Shown: positions 34,093 through 42,701 of the stretch, piece by piece
Layout of the letters: the number at the start of each line of letters is the position of its first letter
Position numbering within the stretch: position 1 is the first letter of the stretch
Assembly: GCF_003332275.1 (NCBI RefSeq)
Contig: NZ_QOVA01000016.1
Coordinates: 1 to 64,000 of the forward strand
Direction of reading: 5' to 3'
DNA length: 64,000 bases
DNA from: Edaphovirga cremea
Lineage (GTDB): Bacteria > Pseudomonadota > Gammaproteobacteria > Enterobacterales > Enterobacteriaceae
Position numbers and translations under genes: made by a program
Notes under the pieces: model-generated
Told to the model about the DNA's origin: nothing
Database searches by the model: none
What the model saw: the letters and a program-made list of their open reading frames with translations, nothing else

Positions 34093-36083
34093 GGGAATCA
34101 TCGATAAGTGCCAGGCTGCAATGGGCGTTTGCCTTCAGCGCCCTGTTGACGCTGTTTGTGGGTGGTGTGGGTTTTTACGCCTGGTATCAGCAGCGGGCGC
34201 AGATCACCTTTGGCGTGACCGATTACTTTCCCAAGGTGAATGCCGCGTTGCAGGTTGAGGAGAACCTGAATCTGCTGATGAACGAATACAACGCCCTGAT
34301 TCAGGCTTCAGTCGTCGCCGAGCAGCAACAGGCGCGAAAACGGCTGGATATCCGGTTGAGTCATCTGCGCAGCCTTGCCGCCACGCTCGATAACCGTATT
34401 GGTGACATTATCCTCAAACAGGTGCGGGTGGCTGAGCAGCTACTGCCCCAGTTGGACGACAGTCTGAACCAACGTTTTCAACTGGTTGAGCGCCTGCGCA
34501 TCATCTCGGTACATATCAACTGGCTACACGATGACCTCAATAGCGAGTTGAAAGCGTTGTTGCAGGAGGTGGGAATGCAGCAGTCAGCACTGCTGGAAGC
34601 GCTGGTAAAAGAGAACGATCGTGATAAACGCCCGGCACTCCAGGATGCGCTGCGTGTCATTCAGGATGAACAGCGGCGGGTCTACAACATCATTTCGCTG
34701 GAAAACCAGATAGTGAATGACCTGCAGGAGCAAATCCTGAACGGCAACCAGACCAACCAACGGGATCACTATAACTATCTTAGCTACCTGAAGGGATTGC
34801 TGGATGAAAACATGAGCGTGCTGACGCCTCATTCTTCCAGCATCAGTGTGCGGCAGATTATGGATGAATTGCTGGGCTACGGCCTGTTGCCGGATCGGTT
34901 ACCTTTTCTGCTGATCGAGCGCGATCGGCAACAGCAGAAACTGGAACAGCAGATCGCCGATAAAGACCGGATGCTGCAACTGTTCCGCCAGCAGGTGGAG
35001 TCGCAGATTGGCGGCAGTCAGCAACAGTTGCAAATGCTGCATCAGGTGATCGAGAAAAGCACCCATATCAGCGGCCTGCTGATCGTGCTTGCCATGCTGA
35101 CTGCGTTGCTGCTGTTTCTCGGCGTTAATTTCTTCTATATCCGTCCGCGTCTGCTTGGGCGCTTCATCCGCCTGAACGAGGCGGTAACGCGGCTAAGCCA
35201 GGGGGAAGCGGGCGTCGCGATCCCGGTGGGCGGAAGCGATGAACTGGGCAGAATCGCCCGTCTGCTCCAGCGCTTTTCGGCGGAGGTAGAGAAAAAGAGC
35301 GCAGAATTGCAGGAGCGGAATGTGCTGTTGCAGCAGGAGGTGCTGGAGCGGGCGCAAGCCGAGCAGGAGCTGCGTACCATGCAGAATGAGCTGATTCAGG
35401 CGGCAAAGCTGGCGGTAGTGGGGCAGACACTTACCACGCTGGGGCATGAAATCAACCAGCCGCTGAACGCGCTGGGAACCTATCTGTTCAGTTTGAATCG
35501 TGCGCTGGAACGTGACGACAGGGACGCGGCCAGACTCTATCTGGAAAAGATGCGGCGTTTGATTGAGCGCACCGCCGCCATTGTGCGCCGGTTGCGCCAG
35601 TTTGGTCGCCGCAGTACGGGAACCGACGTGTTGCAACCGGTGGAGATAATGAATTGCGTCCGGGAAGCCTGGGGGTTATTGGAGTCGGTACACCGCCCGC
35701 GCAGGGCCGAACTGCGGTTATCAGAAGGTGAGGTATGGGTGCTGGGGGAGGAAGTATTGCTACAGCAGGTGTGGGTTAATCTGTTCACCAATGCGCTGGA
35801 GGCAATGGCAGAGGGAGAGCCGCCGCGCTTGCAACTTCAGGTGGATATGCAACAGCACGATGAAGTCAGCCTGTACTTGAGCGACAACGGCTGCGGCTGG
35901 CCGCTGCAACTGGCCGATCATCTGCTGCAACCCTTTACCAGCAGCAAGTCGGTGAATCTGGGGATTGGCCTGTCGATTAGCTGCTCAATCATGATGCAGT
36001 GCTCGGGAGCGCTGTCTATTGCCTCAACGCTGGACAGGCACGCGCTGGTTATTCTTGTACTACGGAAACAACCGCTATGTTAA
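34089..36083 (+). CDS. pgtB: PgtB-like sensor histidine kinase
   Basis: 664 residues. A membrane segment near residues 12-32 and another near 332-355 frame a helical periplasmic domain of about 300 residues. HAMP-like sequence (RLNEAVTRLSQGEAGVAIPVGGSDELGRIARLL) leads into a coiled coil and the kinase core. H box LTTLGHEINQPLNAL, N box VWVNLFTNALEAM, G boxes LSDNGCGW and NLGIGLSISCSI are intact. It would sense the ligand with the PgtC-like protein and phosphorylate the PgtA-like regulator, whose gene it overlaps by seven bases. Confidence 0.88.
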   Translation: MRESSISARLQWAFAFSALLTLFVGGVGFYAWYQQRAQITFGVTDYFPKVNAALQVEENLNLLMNEYNALIQASVVAEQQQARKRLDIRLSHLRSLAATLDNRIGDIILKQVRVAEQLLPQLDDSLNQRFQLVERLRIISVHINWLHDDLNSELKALLQEVGMQQSALLEALVKENDRDKRPALQDALRVIQDEQRRVYNIISLENQIVNDLQEQILNGNQTNQRDHYNYLSYLKGLLDENMSVLTPHSSSISVRQIMDELLGYGLLPDRLPFLLIERDRQQQKLEQQIADKDRMLQLFRQQVESQIGGSQQQLQMLHQVIEKSTHISGLLIVLAMLTALLLFLGVNFFYIRPRLLGRFIRLNEAVTRLSQGEAGVAIPVGGSDELGRIARLLQRFSAEVEKKSAELQERNVLLQQEVLERAQAEQELRTMQNELIQAAKLAVVGQTLTTLGHEINQPLNALGTYLFSLNRALERDDRDAARLYLEKMRRLIERTAAIVRRLRQFGRRSTGTDVLQPVEIMNCVREAWGLLESVHRPRRAELRLSEGEVWVLGEEVLLQQVWVNLFTNALEAMAEGEPPRLQLQVDMQQHDEVSLYLSDNGCGWPLQLADHLLQPFTSSKSVNLGIGLSISCSIMMQCSGALSIASTLDRHALVILVLRKQPLC

Positions 36084-37333
36084 CGCAGCAGACACAGATT
36101 TTATTGATTGATGATGACCCGGACGTTCTGGAAGCTTACTGCGACCTGATGAGTCAGGAGGGCTATCAGGTTCAGGCGCTGGCCGACGCCAACGGTGTGG
36201 CGAAATTGATCCCGACGGACTGGCCCGGTGTGGTGGTGAGTGACGTATTGCTGCCGGGCGACTCGGGCCTGACGCTGTTGGATAATTTGCTACAGTGCGA
36301 TCCGACTCTCCCGGTTTTGTTAATCACTGGTCACGGTGACGTCCCGATGGCGGTGGATGCGGTGAAGCGCGGTGCCTTCGACTTTTTAGAGAAGCCGGTT
36401 GCTGCTGAAAAACTGCTGGCGCGGGCAGAGGCGGCATTGCAGCAGCGCCGGGCGCTCATCGAAAGGCGCAATTGGCAGAAGCAGACGCTGGGCGAAAACC
36501 TGTTGGGAGATAGCCAATGGATGATGGATCTGCGCATCCGGCTGCAAAAACTGGCAGAAGTGGATCTGCCGGTAATGTTTTTCGGCGAGATTGGAACCGG
36601 TCGTCGGCGTGCCGCGGATTACCTGCATCGTCTCGGTGAACGCCATCAGGCACCGCTGGTGGTGCAAGAATTATTGCCCGATAACGGACTACAGCTTGGT
36701 CAGTTGTTGGAGCGGGTACAGGGGGGCAGCCTGGTACTGAAAAACATCGCACATCTACCGTTCAGCACCCAGTTGGCGCTGGCACAACTGCAACAGAGCG
36801 ACCAGCGCAGCTTTCGGCTGATTGCCATTGATGAACAGAGTCCGGCGGCGCTGGCGGTGGCGCAGCGGCTGGTGCCTGAGCTGTATTATCTGCTGTCGTT
36901 GACCCAGATTGAGATGGTACCACTCAGCTTGCGCACCCAGGATATCCCGGAAATATTTCGCCACTATCTGCTGGCGGCCTGCCGTCGCCTTAACCGCTGT
37001 CAGCCACAGCTTAGCCAGAAATTCCTGACCAGCCTGATGCGTCGCCCCTGGCCGGGGAATGTACGGGAACTGGCCAATGCCGCAGAGCTCTATGCCGTGG
37101 GGCTATTGCCACAGATCCCGCAGGGTGCGGCGCTCAGCCTGACTCAGGCGCAGTCGCTGGACGAGCGCATTGAAAGCTACGAGCGCAAGATTATCGAGGA
37201 GGCACTGAATCTGCATCAGGGGCGAATCAATGATGTGGCGACCTATCTGGATGTGCCGCGCAAAAAGCTTTACCTGCGAATGAAGAAATATCAGCTCGAC
37301 AAGAGCCACTATAAGGATTTCCTGCTTCCTTGA
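36077..37333 (+). CDS. pgtA: PgtA-like response regulator with degenerate AAA+ domain
   Basis: 418 residues from ATG 36077. Receiver domain residues 5-115 with acidic pair LLIDDDPD, phospho-acceptor D (VVVSDVLLPGDSG), T (LLITGHGD) and K (FLEKPV). The middle part aligns with NtrC-type AAA+ domains but the nucleotide motifs are lost: Walker A reads GEIGTGRRRA and Walker B VLKNIAHLP, and the GAFTGA loop is absent. A Fis-type HTH (RINDVATYLDVPRKKLYLRMKKY) ends the protein. It therefore probably activates sigma-70 promoters by direct contact. It likely controls the divergent ABC operon. Confidence 0.85.
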   Translation: MLTQQTQILLIDDDPDVLEAYCDLMSQEGYQVQALADANGVAKLIPTDWPGVVVSDVLLPGDSGLTLLDNLLQCDPTLPVLLITGHGDVPMAVDAVKRGAFDFLEKPVAAEKLLARAEAALQQRRALIERRNWQKQTLGENLLGDSQWMMDLRIRLQKLAEVDLPVMFFGEIGTGRRRAADYLHRLGERHQAPLVVQELLPDNGLQLGQLLERVQGGSLVLKNIAHLPFSTQLALAQLQQSDQRSFRLIAIDEQSPAALAVAQRLVPELYYLLSLTQIEMVPLSLRTQDIPEIFRHYLLAACRRLNRCQPQLSQKFLTSLMRRPWPGNVRELANAAELYAVGLLPQIPQGAALSLTQAQSLDERIESYERKIIEEALNLHQGRINDVATYLDVPRKKLYLRMKKYQLDKSHYKDFLLP

Positions 37334-37463
37334 CGCGTTGGCTGCGGAGCCGTTGTGGCGCTTCTGCTATTGCCGTCGATGCGGATCGGGCAGCGTGTCC
37401 CAAATAACTTAAGTGGCAGAGCCACGACCCCTGCAACGCTTCATTCCTGTAGGATATTTATTG

Positions 37464-37556
37464 ATGCTAAATAAACAAGATATTGCAGAAGGCCGGGTCT
37501 CTTCCGTTGAGGATGTGAGGTCGCGGATGAAGGCAGCCAGAGCTGAAGGGAAATGA
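37464..37556 (+). CDS. Very short antitoxin-like ORF (probably truncated)
   Basis: 30 codons (MLNKQDIAEGRVSSVEDVRS...) whose stop overlaps the toxin start at 37553 as ATGA. The coupling is typical of toxin-antitoxin pairs. The length is far below usual antitoxins and no DNA-binding part is visible, so an N-terminal deletion is likely. AGGATATTTATTG precedes the ATG. Confidence 0.5.
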   Translation: MLNKQDIAEGRVSSVEDVRSRMKAARAEGK

Positions 37557-37888
37557 AACCACCCTACGTAATACAGTTCGCTCGTGCCGCTGAAATGTGT
37601 TTGTCAGATATCGAGTCTTTAAAAATTACTACAGTGGGTGCAGAGGCGGCAGCTCACTTTGTCGATGCTCTTTTGGACGATATTGTGGAACATCTGGAAA
37701 ATGATCCTTTGCGTTATCGCCAGAATATTCAGCTTGCTGAACTTGGTTTTGATGCGAGAGAGTTTCTGGAGCCAAACGGCTATCGTACGCTTTACGGTGT
37801 CAAGGAACAGGTCATTGATGTGTGGCTGGTTCTACATACCCGACAAGACAGCGAGAAAGCACTTTGGCGCTATATGATGTTTCGGTGA
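37553..37888 (+). CDS. RelE/ParE-family toxin
   Basis: 111 residues. YVIQFARAAEMCLSDIE, LLDDIVEHLENDPLRYRQN, REFLEPNGYRTLYGVKEQVIDVWLVLHTRQD fit the RelE/ParE fold. It is translationally coupled to a 30-codon ORF rather than a normal antitoxin, so its neutralisation is uncertain. It may be inactive or controlled in trans. Confidence 0.72.
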   Translation: MKPPYVIQFARAAEMCLSDIESLKITTVGAEAAAHFVDALLDDIVEHLENDPLRYRQNIQLAELGFDAREFLEPNGYRTLYGVKEQVIDVWLVLHTRQDSEKALWRYMMFR

Positions 37889-37998
37889 ATCCTGAAGGCC
37901 CTTTTTCTAAATCTAGGTTGGCACGCCGCCCCGATAAGCGCGAAAGTCGCCGCTGATTGCGAGCCCAACCGTTTTCAAATGCGAGCCCTTACACTTAC

Positions 37999-38781
37999 TC
38001 AGATAAAGTCCGTATTGTGTTCAGAGAAGCGCGTCGTCAGAAATTTCTTGAACAGTTGCACAGCGGAAGCCGCAGTGGAACTCCAGGCGAAATCCTGAAA
38101 GACAAAATGCCCGCAATACGGCAACATCAGTAAGGAAGCATCCGGAATAAGCGTTTTCATTTCCACAAGCTGTTCCGGCAACACCATATCCCGATCTCCG
38201 CCGACAATGAGTGTGGGTACCCGTAAGCTTGCCAGGAGTTCCCGGCTGATAACACTTTCTTGGTTCCACAGCTTTTTTGTTTTGGCAATAAAGGTTTCCG
38301 GCGTGGGGGGCGGATTCAATTCGGCATACTGCTCAAGCACTTCTGGCATATGCTCTTGCACAAACTCCACAGACAGCGCGTCAAACATTGCCAGACATCC
38401 TTCGGACATGCCGGACAATCCCTTATAATTTCCCGAGATGGCGATGAGGCTCTTTACCGTTTCCGGAAAACGGCTTGCCATGTGCAGGCCAATGTTTGCA
38501 CCATCGCTATAGCCGATGACATGAAACGGCGGCAGATCCAGCCCGCGGGCGAATGCAGCCAACTCTTCCGCCATCAGGGCATAGTCGAAAGGCGCATCCG
38601 TATCCGCTGTTCTGCCATGCCCGCGTCGATCCACGGCAATGACGCGGAACCCATCCGCCAGTTCCGCCAGCAAATTGGTATAATTGGCGCAGGTATCAAG
38701 TCCGCCGTGCAGAAACAGGACAGGCTCCCCCTGTCCTTCCATTGTGTAAAACCAGTTGATTCCCGCAGTTGTCATTTGCAT
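37999..38781 (-). CDS. Alpha/beta-fold hydrolase
   Basis: 260 residues. Oxyanion-hole motif LFLHGGLD, nucleophile elbow GYSDGAN (Ser), acid in VGGDRDMVLP and His in YCGHFVFQDF complete the triad. No signal peptide. Substrate unknown; length and cap region resemble esterases and haloperoxidase-like hydrolases. AAGGACTGAGCA precedes the ATG. It lies between toxin-antitoxin fragments. Confidence 0.85.
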   Translation of the reverse strand: MQMTTAGINWFYTMEGQGEPVLFLHGGLDTCANYTNLLAELADGFRVIAVDRRGHGRTADTDAPFDYALMAEELAAFARGLDLPPFHVIGYSDGANIGLHMASRFPETVKSLIAISGNYKGLSGMSEGCLAMFDALSVEFVQEHMPEVLEQYAELNPPPTPETFIAKTKKLWNQESVISRELLASLRVPTLIVGGDRDMVLPEQLVEMKTLIPDASLLMLPYCGHFVFQDFAWSSTAASAVQLFKKFLTTRFSEHNTDFI

Positions 38782-38784
38782 TGC

Positions 38785-38988
38785 TCAGTCCTTTTTATGG
38801 AAAATAGAATTTTTCCGAACCTCAAAGGCCCGGTGAGATGTAGCAAAGGCTTCCCACTGATCTTTAAAATTATGAATACGATCAGCAGTCAGATATTTTG
38901 TTCCATGTATTGCTGTGCAGTATGAACGGCTTTGGTTGAAGGATATCCCGTTGATACTTTCTGCCAACGCGTTAGCTCTTGTGATCAT
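38785..38988 (-). CDS. Small ORF upstream of the hydrolase
   Basis: 67 codons (MITRANALAESINGISFN...) ending four bases before the hydrolase start, on the same strand, with GGAAG just before its ATG. No known family, signal peptide or membrane segment. It may be a small protein or the translated leader of the hydrolase transcript. Confidence 0.35.
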   Translation of the reverse strand: MITRANALAESINGISFNQSRSYCTAIHGTKYLTADRIHNFKDQWEAFATSHRAFEVRKNSIFHKKD

Positions 38989-39160
38989 GACTTCCTATCC
39001 TTGTTTGTTGTAGAGATTACAAATACTGTTTATTTATACACGAGTCAAGGGCGGGATAGGGTGCTTTGGACATTTATGTGTATACCTTAAATGCATGTGA
39101 TTAACTACACCATCAAGGCTTGATCAGCACTACAGAACGGGCAGCATTGGAGAAAAAATT

Positions 39161-39275
39161 ATGAGCGGATTAATTTCCCCGATTGTTTCGGGGTTTGATA
39201 TCGAAGACGGCCCAATGGGAGCGAAGCTGTGATTTCAAACGCGAAAGTCGCCGCGAGTCCGGCTATTCAGTGTCA
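39161..39275 (+). pseudogene. Remnant of a StbD-like antitoxin gene
   Basis: ATG 39161, preceded by GGAGAAAAAATT, encodes MSGLISPIVSGFDIE..., which resembles the conserved start of StbD-like 'stability determinant' antitoxins (MSxLxSPIVSxFxTE). A stop follows after 23 codons. A further fragment in another frame (NAKVAASPA) resembles the next part of the family. GCGAAAGTCGCCGC is repeated near 37940. The gene is broken. Confidence 0.45.
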
Positions 39276-39305
39276 GGTTTTCATTTTCAGTGATTCAATG
39301 AACGT

Positions 39306-39345
39306 AAAAACCGCCGGGCGATACTCTGTCGCCCGGCGGTTTTTT
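39306..39345. terminator. Strong terminator hairpin downstream of kdgT
   Basis: AAAACCGCCGGGCGA and TCGCCCGGCGGTTTTTT form a 15-bp stem with a 7-base loop and flanking A and T tracts. It works in both directions and lies 37 bases past the kdgT stop on the minus strand. Confidence 0.85.
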
Positions 39346-39381
39346 ATTCTAAGAAATTTTTTATTCCAAGAAGTAAGGTAA

Positions 39382-40356
39382 TTACTCCGGCTGGTGAACT
39401 AAATCTTTCTTACCTGCCACGTGCCTGGCGTACAGCGCGGTAATAATCGGTACCAGAATTGCCGTTACAATGACGCTGGCCGCAACTAACGCCGTAGCCG
39501 ATGCGGCGACAGATTCAAAGGCCGGATTCATTTGGGCAATAATCACCGGATTGGCAACTGCGGCTCCCGCTGCGGATGAGGCCGCAATACCTGCCGTACC
39601 ATTTCCTCCGCCAATTACTTTGTCAGCAATAATCAATGGAATACCGGTCACAATAATGACGGCTACACCCAGCATAATACCCAGCAGGCCGGTATCCATG
39701 ATGACGCCCAGATTGATGGTGTTACCCAGAGCGAAACCGAAGAAAGGGATCAGCGTTGGTGTCGCTTTGCTGAAGAATGCGCGCAGGTCGTGGTCAAGGT
39801 TACCGAGGGCAAAACCGATCAGGAACGGCAGAACAGCGCCGACAAAATGGTGTGGTTCAAAAGATGCCAGACCGGCAGAACCCAAAATCACCATGGTCAT
39901 TAACGGACCAGACTCCAGAGACATCAATACAAACGCGCCAGACTCTTCTTTGGTTCCGTACTGATTCATCAGGCTGGCATAGAGGCCACCATTGGTCATA
40001 TCCATGGCAGAAACGATCGCCAGCACAGATAAGCCGGCAAACATCCCGGTTTGGATCCCTTGCTCAGGAATGAATGAGGCGGCGATCATTGCCACGGCCC
40101 AGGCGACGGCAATTTTGGTTAGCACGAGCGTCCCTGACTTGCGTAAAACGGTGCCGGTCGCCCGTAAATCGATGGAGGCGCCTATGCAGAAAAACCATAC
40201 GGCAAGAATTGGAACGGTACCGCTAATCATCCCTTTGGTAAAGGAGCCGAAATAGGCGCCGGTATCCGGTGCGAACGTATTTAAAATCGCACCAAGTAAC
40301 AGCGGCACGAGCATCATACCGCCAGGAATACGTTCAATTGTTGCTTTGATTTTCAT
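39382..40356 (-). CDS. kdgT: 2-keto-3-deoxygluconate permease
   Basis: 324 residues, the usual KdgT length, starting [31 protein letters not shown] with about ten hydrophobic segments. Motifs such as [21 protein letters not shown] and [23 protein letters not shown] are characteristic. It imports 2-keto-3-deoxygluconate, a pectin and uronate breakdown product, by proton symport. It is divergent from kduI with a KdgR-like box between. Confidence 0.93.
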   Translation of the reverse strand: MKIKATIERIPGGMMLVPLLLGAILNTFAPDTGAYFGSFTKGMISGTVPILAVWFFCIGASIDLRATGTVLRKSGTLVLTKIAVAWAVAMIAASFIPEQGIQTGMFAGLSVLAIVSAMDMTNGGLYASLMNQYGTKEESGAFVLMSLESGPLMTMVILGSAGLASFEPHHFVGAVLPFLIGFALGNLDHDLRAFFSKATPTLIPFFGFALGNTINLGVIMDTGLLGIMLGVAVIIVTGIPLIIADKVIGGGNGTAGIAASSAAGAAVANPVIIAQMNPAFESVAASATALVAASVIVTAILVPIITALYARHVAGKKDLVHQPE

Positions 40357-40598
40357 AGCAAATCCTCTTCGCTAGCTCTTTTTACGCGCAATGGTGTAGC
40401 GAAAAAAAGGTGTGATTGTTGGCAGTAAAAAGATTTTCTTTTTACTGGTTTATTCATATTGACGATTAGGAGTAATCTGAGTTACTCAAAAGTACCGTTA
40501 AATTTTACGCGTGATGGTCTTGTTCCTTTTGTGGTGCAAGTGCCAGCAATGTCTTAGAACGTTACTATTGCTTTTCGGAAACAATAATTCAAGTATAA

Positions 40599-40613
40599 TG
40601 AAATGATATTTCA
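40599..40613. promoter_or_regulatory. KdgR-box-like operator between kdgT and kduI
   Basis: TGAAATGATATTTCA is a perfect 6-3-6 palindrome with the spacing of the KdgR site (TGAAAC-nnn-GTTTCA). It lies 162 bp before kduI and 243 bp before kdgT. The region 40357-40774 holds no gene. Confidence 0.65.
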
Positions 40614-40774
40614 ATTTAGATCGCATTACTGCATTAATGTAGATGATAAGATGCTGTCAATTATCGTTTAATGTTGTTTTTGTATAAAATAATGACGATG
40701 ATTTTCAATTTTTCTTAATAGAAAACGGATGTTAGCAAAGTAAAGTGCATCCGTATCACCAGTGAGGAAGTGCA

Positions 40775-41611
40775 ATGGACATTCGTCAAAGCATCCATAG
40801 TGATCATGCAAAAACTCTGGACACCGCCGGTTTACGTAAAGAGTTTCTCATCGAAACCATCTTTAGTGCCGATGAATACACAATGACTTACAGCCACATC
40901 GACCGCATCATTGTGGGCGGTGTAATGCCGGTTACCCGCACGGTGAGCGTGGGCGGCGAAGTGGGCAAACAACTGGGTGTGAGCTATTTCCTTGAACGCC
41001 GTGAACTCGGTGTGATCAATATCGGTGGTACCGGCACCATCACCGTAGATGGTACTTGCTTCGAGATCGGCCACCGTCACGGCCTGTACGTAGGGAAAGG
41101 GGCGAAAGAAGTGGTGTTTGCGAGTAACGATCCGCAAAACCCAGCTCGTTTCTACTATAACTGCGCGCCAGCGCATACTGCCTATCCAACCAAACACGTG
41201 ACGCCTGCGGACGTCTCGCCAGTGACGTTGGGTGACAACGTCACAAGTAACCGTCGTACCATCAATAAATACTTTATTCCAGACGTGTTGGAAACCTGTC
41301 AACTGAGCATGGGACTGACCGAATTAGCGCCGGGTAATCTGTGGAATACCATGCCGTGCCATACACACGAACGCCGCATGGAAGTCTATTTCTATTTCGG
41401 TTTGGAAGAGGACAGTTGCGTATTCCATATGATGGGTCAGCCGCAGGAAACCCGGCATATCGTGATGCAAAACGAGCAGGCGGTCATTTCACCAAGCTGG
41501 TCAATTCACTCCGGCGTTGGCACTCGCGCCTATACGTTCATTTGGGGTATGGTGGGTGAAAATCAGGTGTTTGACGATATGGATCACGTGAAAGTCGGCG
41601 ATCTACGTTAA
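40775..41611 (+). CDS. kduI: 5-keto-4-deoxyuronate isomerase
   Basis: 278 residues, the family length. The metal site is visible in [15 protein letters not shown] (two His and Glu) and [10 protein letters not shown] (His). It converts 5-keto-4-deoxyuronate (from unsaturated galacturonides) to 3-deoxy-D-glycero-2,5-hexodiulosonate in the cytosol. GAGGAAG precedes the start. With kdgT it forms a divergent pectin-catabolism pair; kduD and kdgK are not in the window. Confidence 0.95.
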   Translation: MDIRQSIHSDHAKTLDTAGLRKEFLIETIFSADEYTMTYSHIDRIIVGGVMPVTRTVSVGGEVGKQLGVSYFLERRELGVINIGGTGTITVDGTCFEIGHRHGLYVGKGAKEVVFASNDPQNPARFYYNCAPAHTAYPTKHVTPADVSPVTLGDNVTSNRRTINKYFIPDVLETCQLSMGLTELAPGNLWNTMPCHTHERRMEVYFYFGLEEDSCVFHMMGQPQETRHIVMQNEQAVISPSWSIHSGVGTRAYTFIWGMVGENQVFDDMDHVKVGDLR

Positions 41612-41643
41612 CGGCAAAATCGTCATCCGCTATCTCAATCTGA

Positions 41644-41662
41644 GGGAAGCAATGTGCTTCCC
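41644..41662 (+). terminator. Hairpin after kduI
   Basis: GGGAAGC (41644-41650) pairs with GCTTCCC (41656-41662), followed by TTTG; a weak terminator 32 bp after the stop. Confidence 0.45.
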
Positions 41663-41686
41663 TTTGAAAAATGGCTTTTGTGGTTT

Positions 41687-41720
41687 GAGGTCCAACGGAA
41701 CGAAAACGTAAGTTAAGAAG
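41687..41720. repeat. Dispersed repeat copy 3
   Basis: GAGGTCCAACGGAACGAAAA followed by CGTAAGTTAAGAAG. It is the longest of three copies (others at 14566 and 25005), again just downstream of a gene. The rest of the gap to 41964 shows nothing. Confidence 0.6.
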
Positions 41721-41964
41721 ATAATTCATTGTTTAAATTGAAATTTAATGACCTCATCTCAATTTACTATCAGCAATATTCCAAGGAATCCAAGATTAAA
41801 ATCCCGTAAACCGTCAACAACTTGATAGCCCAGGCAGTACGCCAGGGCGAGTTATCAGTGGATTAGAATGGTCAGAATTTTACGTTAACTTTTGCCCTGA
41901 AGGTGCGGTCTGGCTCATTAACAGACGTATTGGCGGAATAGCCAAAGCTGCTGTTTCGAGATAA

Positions 41965-42423
41965 TCAACGCACTAAACCAAACTGAATTTCGATGTTATT
42001 ATATCGGGCCTCCGAACCGTTCCAATCATGATATATCTCCCTACTTTCGCCAGAGTAGGCATAGTGAGACATATCGATTTCGGCGACAAGAGGCGCATAC
42101 CCCTTTGTAAAAAGCGTTCTCAATGATCCCTGATGCACTTTACTTGCCACCATGATCGGCTCCAGATGGACAAGCTCTAGTTTGCCATCATAGTGCTCGG
42201 GCCTCTTTATCGGGCGGCATATTTCCCAATCGAAGAAAGTTTTACTATCCTTTGGGAGATTGCGGGATATGAAAAGCCACGGGCCGTCAATTTCCAGTCC
42301 GGCCTCCAAAATCTGCTTCTCTATTGCCTCCGCACATTCCGGCACACACTGCTTGATGTCGGGGATCCTCAAGCGCCTCTTTTCGCACAGGACCCATAAA
42401 TCCGGAGTTTCCTTGATGTCCAT
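41965..42423 (-). CDS. GyrI-like / AraC effector-binding-domain protein
   Basis: 152 residues with no HTH; the whole protein resembles the stand-alone GyrI-like (SOUL-like) small-molecule-binding domain (DWEICRPIKRPEHYDGKLELVHLEP, EIYHDWNGSEARYNNIEIQFGL). GGGAGAAG precedes ATG 42423. Such proteins bind or hydrolyse small hydrophobic compounds, or bind gyrase; the role here is unknown. It is a single gene. Confidence 0.7.
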   Translation of the reverse strand: MDIKETPDLWVLCEKRRLRIPDIKQCVPECAEAIEKQILEAGLEIDGPWLFISRNLPKDSKTFFDWEICRPIKRPEHYDGKLELVHLEPIMVASKVHQGSLRTLFTKGYAPLVAEIDMSHYAYSGESREIYHDWNGSEARYNNIEIQFGLVR

Positions 42424-42594
42424 AACTTCTCCCTATAGCCAAAGAATTCATGATAATAGTACGCGGTTTGAAATTATACCGCCCACTTGAAATACATAAT
42501 ATCAGCAACATTATATTCATTAGCCAGGTAAGAACGCAGTAAAAAATCAGCTAGCCGTACGCATTCAGGAGCAATTGCGGGTAGTCAATTTGAA

Positions 42595-42621
42595 CTAACC
42601 CCACAAAAAAGGTGGGGTTAG
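42595..42621. terminator. Hairpin downstream of gudP (first of two)
   Basis: CTAACCCCAC and GTGGGGTTAG form a perfect 10-bp stem with loop AAAAAAG. It lies about 80 bp past the gudP stop. Confidence 0.6.
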
Positions 42622-42635
42622 TCAGCAGTCTGAAA

Positions 42636-42667
42636 TGCCAGTCAGTGTTACCTGACTGGCATTTTTT
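42636..42667. terminator. Hairpin downstream of gudP (second of two)
   Basis: TGCCAGTCAG and CTGACTGGCA pair around TGTTAC and are followed on the plus strand by six T residues. It also lies within 70 bp of the gudP stop on the minus strand. Confidence 0.6.
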
Positions 42668-42701
42668 AATGCGCCGTAATACTTCAGCTATCAGTCGCGG
42701 C

